From Actinomycetes bacterium (GTDB lineage Bacteria > Actinomycetota > Acidimicrobiia > Acidimicrobiales > Acidimicrobiaceae), in the NCBI GenBank assembly GCA_021823045.1, contig JAKAPB010000161.1, positions 1-5,630 of the forward strand: DNA of 5,630 bases, given 5' to 3'. The position numbers and the translations under genes were made by a program. A model generated the notes under the pieces. The model saw only the letters and a list, made by a program, of their open reading frames with translations, ran no database searches and was not told the DNA's origin. This document shows positions 1-4,943 of the stretch, one piece after another (positions within the stretch are counted from its first letter, which is position 1; each line of letters starts with the position of its first letter).

Positions 1-45
1 AAGTCACGTTGATAAATTTGTAAGGGCAATGAAGCCCCTGAACCA

Positions 46-110
46 AGGGCAGAATTGAGGTATTAGTAGGGACTTTCGACCCTTTACTAATATCTTTCTA
101 TCTTGCCCTT
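46..110. repeat. Nested imperfect inverted repeat
   Basis: The outer arms AAGGGCA (46-52) and TGCCCTT (104-110) are exact reverse complements. Inside them TATTAGTA (61-68) and TACTAATA (85-92) form a second exact 8-bp stem, and inside that GGG (69-71) faces CCC (80-82) with a 2-base TT bulge at 83-84. A further copy, AAGGGCAA at 22-29, could pair with TTGCCCTT at 103-110 instead. The element could be a cruciform or RNA hairpin, or a composite protein-binding site. No clean T-tract follows on the + strand, so a factor-independent terminator is not well supported, although the pyrimidine-rich 93-103 segment leaves a weak possibility for an upstream gene. Confidence 0.5.
61..92. promoter_or_regulatory. 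DosR/DevR-box-like palindrome
   Basis: The core GGGACTTTCGACCC (69-82) resembles the mycobacterial DosR (DevR) box, whose consensus as I recall it is TTSGGGACTWWAGTCCCSAA. GGGACT and the two W positions match exactly and the right half matches at G and CCC, giving 12 of 14 core positions; the outer TTS/SAA bases do not match. The core is flanked by an exact 8-bp inverted repeat, TATTAGTA/TACTAATA, which is not part of a DosR box. The site lies about 320 bases before the regulator start. A TATCTT at 99-104 might act as a -10 for rightward transcription, but this is weak. In M. tuberculosis the equivalent regulator Rv0081 belongs to the DosR regulon, which makes the match more meaningful. DosR binding here is inference. 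Confidence 0.4.
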
Positions 111-319
111 CCAAAATGGCAATAGAGACCGAAACGAAGCGAAGTGGTTTCCGCATCGTGCAGTGCGTCGGTAGCTTTCCTCGGCGATTGACTAAGGCAA
201 CGCTCGCGGATTAAAATTAACCCAACTGACCAGCTAGAAGCATTATTCTCGAACTGACCCCACTCAGGTATTCCCCAAAAAGAAGGTTGAATCCTATTCC
301 TGCGCTTTCACGCAACTTC

Positions 320-343
320 GCAATATTGCATTAACGCAATGCA
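320..343. promoter_or_regulatory. Candidate operator for the ArsR-type regulator
   Basis: Several palindromes overlap here. GCAATATTGC (320-329) is a perfect 10-bp palindrome. ATTGCATTAACGCAAT (325-340) is a 16-bp palindrome with 7 of 8 pairs matching. TGCATT (327-332) and AATGCA (338-343) form an exact 6-bp inverted repeat with a 5-base spacer. The word CGCAA recurs at 311-315, 319-323 and 335-339. The cluster ends six bases before the extended -10 element and covers the -35 position, where a bound ArsR-family dimer would block RNA polymerase. Autoregulation through an upstream inverted repeat is typical of ArsR-family proteins. That this protein binds this site is inferred. Confidence 0.5.
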
Positions 344-348
344 GCATC

Positions 349-357
349 TGCTATATT
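349..357 (+). promoter_or_regulatory. Extended -10 promoter of the operon
   Basis: TGC-TATATT matches the extended -10 form (TGn followed by five of six bases of TATAAT). The best -35-like hexamer, TTGCAT at 326-331, is 20 bases upstream, which is too far for a standard spacing, so the TGn extension would have to compensate. Transcription would begin near 364 and give a leader of roughly 40-55 bases before the regulator. The element adjoins the palindromes at 320-343, consistent with repression. Confidence 0.4.
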
Positions 358-404
358 TAAGTAATTGATATTTCTCAGGATACTCACAGGAAGAGGGTTG
401 AGAT

Positions 405-411
405 GAGGAGG
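405..411 (+). promoter_or_regulatory. Ribosome binding site favouring the GTG 418 start
   Basis: GAGGAGG at 405-411 contains a perfect AGGAGG Shine-Dalgarno core (406-411) with a 6-base spacer to the in-frame GTG at 418. It sits inside the reading frame opened by the ATG at 403, which has its own weaker purine-rich stretch (AGGAAGAGGG, 388-397). The strength and spacing favour GTG 418 as the main regulator start. Confidence 0.55.
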
Positions 412-417
412 CCGGAC

Positions 418-777
418 GTGAACCATCCAACTCCCCTTTACGAAGTTAAGGCGGAGTTCTTCAAGGCGTTGGGACATCCTTCCAGAATCCGGGTACTTGA
501 ACTTTTGAGCTCCGGGCAGAAGTCGGTTACCGAACTTCTCCCCCTCGTCGGGATCAACCCGCCTCATCTGTCACAGCAACTCGCAATATTAAAAAGGGCT
601 GGCCTCGTCCAGACCCAACGCGAGGGAACTTCGATCTTATATTCATTGGCCTTCCCTGAATTAATAGATGTCCTAGCGGTGGCGCGACGGGTTCTCATCG
701 ATGTCTTGGCCGAAAGGGCTGGCCTACTAGTTGATCTCCAAGCTTCGGCTCCCCTCCCATATCCCGGAGAGCTCTAA
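418..777 (+). CDS. ArsR-family winged-helix regulator (Rv0081-like)
   Basis: This is a 119-residue DNA-binding repressor of the ArsR/SmtB fold, likely controlling the downstream oxidoreductase operon. The N-terminal PLYEVKAEFFKALGHPSRIR (residues 6-25) is the family's opening helices. VTELLPLVGINPPHLSQQLA (37-56) is the helix-turn-helix with recognition-helix residues HLSQQL, and 64-77 forms the wing ending in YSL. The sequence closely resembles M. tuberculosis Rv0081 as I remember it, including the LYxxKAEFFK start and the LAVARxVL helix. There is no cysteine anywhere, so the cysteine-based metal or arsenite sites of classical ArsR, SmtB or CadC are absent; the signal is unknown. The GTG at 418 is chosen for its perfect AGGAGG and because the length then matches Rv0081; the in-frame ATG at 403 would give 124 residues. 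A 71-base gap separates it from the next gene. Confidence 0.88.
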   Translation: MNHPTPLYEVKAEFFKALGHPSRIRVLELLSSGQKSVTELLPLVGINPPHLSQQLAILKRAGLVQTQREGTSILYSLAFPELIDVLAVARRVLIDVLAERAGLLVDLQASAPLPYPGEL

Positions 778-848
778 TTGTCGATTTCATGTCAAAGTCT
801 GAAATTCCGTGATAGACCTCAAAAAGATCGTTGGCTGATAAGTCAGTG

Positions 849-1331
849 ATGCAGCAGTTATTACGGCGGATAATCCGCTTCGGCAAGGTTGCCGAGGATT
901 TGGATCTGCCAGAAGAAGCCATTTCAACCGCAAGCGCACTTGCAAACGGTTCAATAAAGATGAGACACGTCGACTGCGGTTCTTGCAACGGCTGCGAGGT
1001 CGAGCTTTCAATGTGCTTTTCTCCAATTTACGACCTGGAGAGATTTGGTATAAGCCTCACCGCATCGCCTCGGCACGCCGACGGGCTGCTGGTCACCGGG
1101 ATCGTGACAATGAATATGGAAGGTCCGCTCCTCGACGCCTATAAGGCGGTGCCATCCCCTAAGGTAGTAATCGCCATCGGGGACTGCGCTTGTGATGGAG
1201 GCTCATTTAGCGAAAGCTACGCTTACGCTGGCAGCTGCGAAGACTACTTCGATGCCGCTCTGAAAATTCCCGGATGTCCACCAGAGCCGACGGATATCAT
1301 CAGGGCAATTAGACGGATATCTGCTAGATGA
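849..1331 (+). CDS. NuoB-like [4Fe-4S] small subunit, HyfI/HycG type
   Basis: This is the electron-transferring small subunit of a group 4 hydrogenase-like complex, a peripheral cytoplasmic-side protein that would sit between the large subunit and the HyfC-type membrane anchor. Numbering from ATG 849 (160 residues), the four cluster ligands are present: C46 and C49 in GSCNGCEVE, C113 in IGDCACDGG, and C143 in PGCPPEPTDI. The SPRHADGLLVTG stretch (73-84) and the GCPP motif are typical of HycG/HyfI. Four additional cysteines (43, 56, 115, 130) are not part of the standard set. There is no signal peptide or Tat motif, as expected for group 4. The ATG at 849 is preferred because MQQLLRRIIRFGK is a normal family start; a TTG at 831 or GTG at 846 is also in frame, and none has a strong ribosome binding site. 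The stop overlaps the next start in ATGA. Confidence 0.9.
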   Translation: MQQLLRRIIRFGKVAEDLDLPEEAISTASALANGSIKMRHVDCGSCNGCEVELSMCFSPIYDLERFGISLTASPRHADGLLVTGIVTMNMEGPLLDAYKAVPSPKVVIAIGDCACDGGSFSESYAYAGSCEDYFDAALKIPGCPPEPTDIIRAIRRISAR

Positions 1332-3319
1332 GCGAACTCGTCTTATCCAGCACAGCAGTCGAGGGGATCAAAAAAAGCAGCGGTGCAGAGCACTGGTATC
1401 TGACATCAAGCGTCGTTACCGTCGCAATTGGCGTCGTTGGACTTGCGGCCAGCTTGCGAATGATCGTCGGAACAAAAATCACACTATCTTTGACCACCCT
1501 GCTGCCTTTAGCGGGTCTCCACTTGTCGTCAGACGGCCTATCGGGGCTATTCGACTTCATAACTTCGATAGTCGCAATAACGGCGGGGATCTATGTTTAT
1601 CCCTATCTGCGCCATTCAAAGGCCCCCAGAACCACGGCGGCCTTAATCCCGCTTTTCGTGCTAACTATGTTGTTGGTACCGATTGCGTCTACTTATTATG
1701 ACTTTCTCTTCTTCTGGGAAGCCATGGCACTGATTTCGGCCGTCCTCGTCCTCGCAAATCACGGCAAGACAGAGGCGTTCAGAGCCGGAATGTGGTACAT
1801 ATTCATGTCACAGGTCGGCTTCGCAATGATCCTGGGGGGACTTAGCTATCTCAGTGCTCATAGTGCCGACGGCCTCCTTATTGGAAACTCAGCCACGAGT
1901 AGGACCATCTCACCTATAGCTAAGGACCTGGTCTTTGTATTCAGCTTCTTAGGATTCGCATCCAAGGCCGGGCAACTCCCCCTCCATAGCTGGCTACCAA
2001 AAGCTCACCCTGAGGCCCCTACTCCGGTCTCGGCTCTGATGAGCGCAGCGATGGTCAATCTAGGTATATACGGAATCATCCGGGTCGATATAAAGCAACT
2101 AGGTGCTGCGCCGATCTGGTGGGGAGTACTGATCATAACAATCGGTGCAACGACGGCGGTCTATAGCGCCCTTCACTCCTTAGTCTCGTCGGATATTAAG
2201 AGGCTCTTGGCCTGGTCAACGGGCGAAAACATGGGAATAATAATCTGTGCTTTGGGAACCTTCGAAGTACTCAATTCCGCACACAATCCAGATATCGCCC
2301 GGGTTGCCCTGGCTGGAGCAACAATACAGCTCATAGGGCATAGCCTCTTCAAGTCTCTCGGTTTCATCTCGGCGGGCTCGATAATTACCTCGGCGGGCAC
2401 CCGTAGCCTCGACAGTATGGGCGGCATAATCCACCGAAATCCCGTCGCTGCCCTAGGCTTTTCAATAGCCGCATTAGGTGCGACTGGGCTACCATTGGGA
2501 GCAGGCTTCGTCGGAGAGTGGCTACTACTCCAGTCGTTAATCCATACCCTACCCACTCGATCTACCGTGCTTAATGTCCTTATGCCAAGCGCAGTCGGCA
2601 TGCTCGCACTAACCTTTGGCCTAGCGGTAGCGGCTATGACAAAGGCCTTCGGGGTAGGAATGCTTTCGAGGCCGAGAAGTCATGGTGCGACCGAATGCAC
2701 AAAGGCGACCGCTTGGGAAGCCACTACCATCTCAATCGCTTCGCTGCTTTGCATTGCATTCAGCTTTAACCCAGCCTTTGTATCCAAGATCGTCAAATCC
2801 GCGAGTCAGGCGACACTCGGCATAAAAGCGAAGGGTTCGGTCTCAATCCTCGGTCACATCACTTTGCGCTCTGTGGAGGGTTCGATCTCCCCGCTTAACC
2901 TTGGGCTGAGTGTTGTGATCGGTGTAATCCTTTTCGCTTCGATCACCGAGTGGAAAATACGGAAAAACACCCGGCAGGTAGATGTCCCGCTTTGGGCCTG
3001 TGGGAGTAGTCAACCCTCTGCGAAGATGCAGTACAATGCTGTCTCCTTCGCTCAACCTTTGGAACGAATCTTCAATTTGGTGGTCGCTACCGAAGAGTCG
3101 CTCGGAACCGAGCATGCAGACTCCGAAATGCTCATTCTGCAAAGCGCGAGCTATGAAAGAACAAACTCAGATATCTTTGAAACTAAAATCTTCCCGTTGG
3201 TAGTCCGGGCTATGAGTACTCTCTCTCGTCAGGTGCAAAAGGGACATTCGGGAAAGATCCGCAACTACTTGATCTATGGGGCCGTAGGTTTCATTATCGT
3301 CTTGGTGGTGGCTAGGTGA
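1328..3319 (+). CDS. hyfB: NuoL/HyfB-like antiporter-type membrane subunit
   Basis: This 663-residue integral membrane protein is of the Mrp/NuoL proton-translocating family, specifically the HyfB/HycC branch (Rv0083 in M. tuberculosis). About 15 hydrophobic segments are visible. Key residues are in place: E131 in FFWEAMALIS (the TM5 glutamate), K213 in FASKAGQLPLHSWLPKAHPE (208-227; the TM7 lysine region), K291 in SSDIKRLLAWST, H338 and K342 in GHSLFKSLGF, E397 in GFVGEWLLLQSL, and K439 in AMTKAFG. The C-terminal tail is diagnostic of HyfB: PLWACG (554-559) followed by MQYNAVSFAQPLERIF (567-582), a hydrophilic stretch, and a last membrane helix (about 646-661). Role: ion translocation coupled to electron transfer. 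The start overlaps the previous stop by 4 bases and the end overlaps the next start in GTGA. Only a weak GGA precedes the start, suggesting translational coupling. Confidence 0.93.
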   Translation: MSELVLSSTAVEGIKKSSGAEHWYLTSSVVTVAIGVVGLAASLRMIVGTKITLSLTTLLPLAGLHLSSDGLSGLFDFITSIVAITAGIYVYPYLRHSKAPRTTAALIPLFVLTMLLVPIASTYYDFLFFWEAMALISAVLVLANHGKTEAFRAGMWYIFMSQVGFAMILGGLSYLSAHSADGLLIGNSATSRTISPIAKDLVFVFSFLGFASKAGQLPLHSWLPKAHPEAPTPVSALMSAAMVNLGIYGIIRVDIKQLGAAPIWWGVLIITIGATTAVYSALHSLVSSDIKRLLAWSTGENMGIIICALGTFEVLNSAHNPDIARVALAGATIQLIGHSLFKSLGFISAGSIITSAGTRSLDSMGGIIHRNPVAALGFSIAALGATGLPLGAGFVGEWLLLQSLIHTLPTRSTVLNVLMPSAVGMLALTFGLAVAAMTKAFGVGMLSRPRSHGATECTKATAWEATTISIASLLCIAFSFNPAFVSKIVKSASQATLGIKAKGSVSILGHITLRSVEGSISPLNLGLSVVIGVILFASITEWKIRKNTRQVDVPLWACGSSQPSAKMQYNAVSFAQPLERIFNLVVATEESLGTEHADSEMLILQSASYERTNSDIFETKIFPLVVRAMSTLSRQVQKGHSGKIRNYLIYGAVGFIIVLVVAR

Positions 3320-4281
3320 ACCGAGGGCTGATCTACGACGGCCTCCCTGCAATGCAGTTGCTGATACTCGGTGCCGCAGCGCCGCTCCTTTCGGGGCTTG
3401 TCAGGCAAGTTGGTGCAAAGCTTGAGGGGCGTCAAGGGGCGGGAGTGATGCAGCCCTATAGAGAACTGAGAAAGCTCTTTCAAAAAGAGACCCTGGAGCC
3501 TACCACCAAAAGCGTATTCTTCACACTCGCACCGTATCTGCTAGCTTCATCCACCGCAGTGATAGCTATGGCTGGGCCCTTTTTAGCTACCGAAAACTCC
3601 TTCAGCTCATCCTCGGATCTACTAAGCGTCGTAGGCCTCCTCTTTTTAGGCAATATCGCAGTTGCATTGGCGGGCCTCGACACTGGGACGTCGTTCGGAG
3701 GAATGGGGGCTTCAAGAGAGCTAACGGTATCGTCGCTAGTCGAGCCGACAATCCTGGTCGCTATCTTCGCCCTTTCGATCCCGGCCCGCTCGAGCAACTT
3801 GGGCGCAATAGCCGCAAAATCGATCACTAATCCAAACCTCATTTTCGCTCCGGGCTCACTGCTGGCCCTCGCCGCTTTCATGGTCGTCGTGCTAGCTGAG
3901 GCGAAAAGATTCCCAGTAGACAATCCATCCACTCACCTCGAATTGACCATGATTCACGAGGCGATGCTCTTGGAGTACAGCGGTCCTCGTCTCGGAGTAA
4001 TCGAATGGTCGTCGTCATTACGGCTGACAATTCTTCTGGGCCTAGTTGCTAACCTGTTCTTCCCCATGGGTCTTTTTAGCACGGGTCAGAGTCCAATTCT
4101 TCTGCTTGTTTCTTGCTTGGTTTTCCTAGTAAAGGTGCTGGTACTCGGCTCAATCCTCTCCTTCGCCGAGGTCTTCATGGCAAAGCTGAGGCTCTTCCGA
4201 GTCCCCGAACTACTGGCGAGCTCCTTTATCTTGGCGCTGCTATCTGTGGTAACTTCCTACTTCTTCACGGCCGCAAGGTAA
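3316..4281 (+). CDS. hyfC: NuoH/HyfC-like membrane anchor subunit (HycD)
   Basis: This 321-residue protein belongs to the NuoH/HyfC/HycD family (Rv0084 hycD in M. tuberculosis), which anchors the peripheral arm and contributes to the coupling site next to the small subunit cluster. Motifs: GRQGAGVMQPYRELRKL (38-54), the family's RxGxxxxQPYRxLxKL loop; GMGASRE (129-135); and AEAKRFPVDNPSTHLELT (194-211) followed by MIHEAMLLEYSG (212-223), the acidic loop equivalent to the GEADLVAGFNVEYSG region of NuoH; RVPELL at 295-300. About eight hydrophobic segments are seen, as in NuoH. The start is a GTG overlapping the upstream stop, with GGTGG-rich sequence just before it. An ATG at residue 13 (3352) is possible but would remove part of the first helix. 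Confidence 0.93.
   Translation: MNRGLIYDGLPAMQLLILGAAAPLLSGLVRQVGAKLEGRQGAGVMQPYRELRKLFQKETLEPTTKSVFFTLAPYLLASSTAVIAMAGPFLATENSFSSSSDLLSVVGLLFLGNIAVALAGLDTGTSFGGMGASRELTVSSLVEPTILVAIFALSIPARSSNLGAIAAKSITNPNLIFAPGSLLALAAFMVVVLAEAKRFPVDNPSTHLELTMIHEAMLLEYSGPRLGVIEWSSSLRLTILLGLVANLFFPMGLFSTGQSPILLLVSCLVFLVKVLVLGSILSFAEVFMAKLRLFRVPELLASSFILALLSVVTSYFFTAAR
4275..4278 (+). promoter_or_regulatory. Ribosome binding site for the HyfE-like gene
   Basis: AAGG at 4275-4278, at the end of the preceding gene, lies 8 bases before the ATG at 4287. It supports this ATG over longer in-frame starts, such as the ATG at 4113 deep inside the upstream gene. This is the only junction among the structural genes without a start/stop overlap, and it has a clearer Shine-Dalgarno sequence. 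Confidence 0.5.
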
Positions 4282-4286
4282 AGCAG

Positions 4287-4943
4287 ATGACAAACTCCTC
4301 GCTGATCGACCTAGCAAGTGCGGCGCTTTTGTTAAGCGGCGTATTTATCGCGAGCTATAACGACCTGGCAAAACAAGGTGGCCTCCTCAGGCTGCAAGGA
4401 ATAGCGCTCTCCGCGCTCCCATTCCTTATGGCATTCGAGCACAACTCTTTGGAACTCTGGATCGCCGGTTTGCTAGTTCTTGGAGTTCGCGGCATAGTGC
4501 TACCTGGCCTTGTAAAATCGGCAGCGAAGCGTATACCGGCCGAGAAAGACAGATCGCACTCTCGGGTATCTACTACAACCTCACTGCTCATTTCGGGAGC
4601 GTCTACGATCGTCGCCTACTTAGGCACCATCCCTTTGAGCCACCTTGACTCGTCGAGCACCACCAAGGCATCGTCTATCGGTCTCGCACTAGTCCTCATC
4701 GGGGTGCAAATCCTCATCTTCAAAAGGATGGCGGTAGGTCAGATAGTCGGGTTCTTAGTTCTTGACAACGGGATAGCCGCTTTTGGTTTCTTGGCAACGC
4801 TTGGCGTTCCTCTGCTACTAGAGCTCGGGGGGAGCCTCGACCTACTCTTTGCGATCCTGATCATGGGGGCACTTACCAGCAGGATGATAGTGAAGTTTGG
4901 CACAACGGACGTCGACGAACTCTCAGAACTAGGCGATCGATGA
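4287..4943 (+). CDS. hyfE: NuoK-like membrane subunit, HyfE/HycP type
   Basis: This 218-residue hydrophobic protein has about six or seven membrane segments and belongs to the HyfE (HycP, Rv0085; about 220 residues) family, related at its core to NuoK. The signature is AVGQIVGFLVLDNGIAAFG (149-167) followed by LGVPLLLELGGSLDLLFAIL (172-191), matching the QxxGFLxxENGI and ELGxLLD motifs of HyfE. The usual membrane glutamate of the ENGI motif is replaced by aspartate (D160), keeping the acidic group; E179 is retained. The reading frame is open upstream as far as 4113, but the ATG at 4287 is chosen because it follows the previous stop by 5 bases, has AAGG upstream and gives the family length. 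The end overlaps the next start in ATGA. Role: part of the ion-translocating membrane arm linking HyfC and the antiporter-like subunits. Confidence 0.9.
   Translation: MTNSSLIDLASAALLLSGVFIASYNDLAKQGGLLRLQGIALSALPFLMAFEHNSLELWIAGLLVLGVRGIVLPGLVKSAAKRIPAEKDRSHSRVSTTTSLLISGASTIVAYLGTIPLSHLDSSSTTKASSIGLALVLIGVQILIFKRMAVGQIVGFLVLDNGIAAFGFLATLGVPLLLELGGSLDLLFAILIMGALTSRMIVKFGTTDVDELSELGDR

Larger units (their letters stand above)
1..402. other. Non-coding upstream region with regulatory structure
   Basis: No convincing gene is seen on either strand before the regulator. The region has three parts. Positions 46-110 hold a nested inverted repeat with a DosR-box-like core. Positions about 120-300 are unexplained; small hairpins can be drawn (for example CGCA at 152-155 with TGCG at 164-167, and GCG-A-TTG at 184-190 with CAACGC at 198-203), but none matches a riboswitch or small RNA that I recognise. 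Positions 311-357 are AT-richer and carry repeated CGCAA words, palindromes and a promoter-like element just ahead of the regulator. The gene to the left of the window is unknown, so part of this region could serve a divergent or upstream neighbour. Confidence 0.7.

Noticed and set aside
61..103. Factor-independent terminator for an upstream gene
   Set aside because: The stem is AT-rich at its base with a bulge, and the following pyrimidine stretch is interrupted rather than a T-run; the regulatory-site reading fits better.
778..848. Leader peptide or internal promoter between the regulator and the small subunit
   Set aside because: The only ATG frame (789) ends after seven codons without a ribosome site, and no clear -35/-10 pair was seen in the 71 bases.
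695..1026. Minus-strand frames across the regulator/small-subunit junction
   Set aside because: They overlap two conserved + strand genes and have no recognisable product.
2173..2601. 142-codon open frame on the minus strand inside hyfB
   Set aside because: It lies wholly antisense to a strongly conserved gene, shows no recognisable domain, and looks like a by-product of codon bias.
3480..3932. 150-codon open frame on the minus strand inside hyfC
   Set aside because: It is antisense to the well-supported HyfC reading frame and its translation resembles no family I know.
4113..4286. 58-residue N-terminal extension of the HyfE-like protein
   Set aside because: The extension overlaps the 3' end of hyfC in another frame and lacks family resemblance; ATG 4287 has a ribosome site and gives the normal length.
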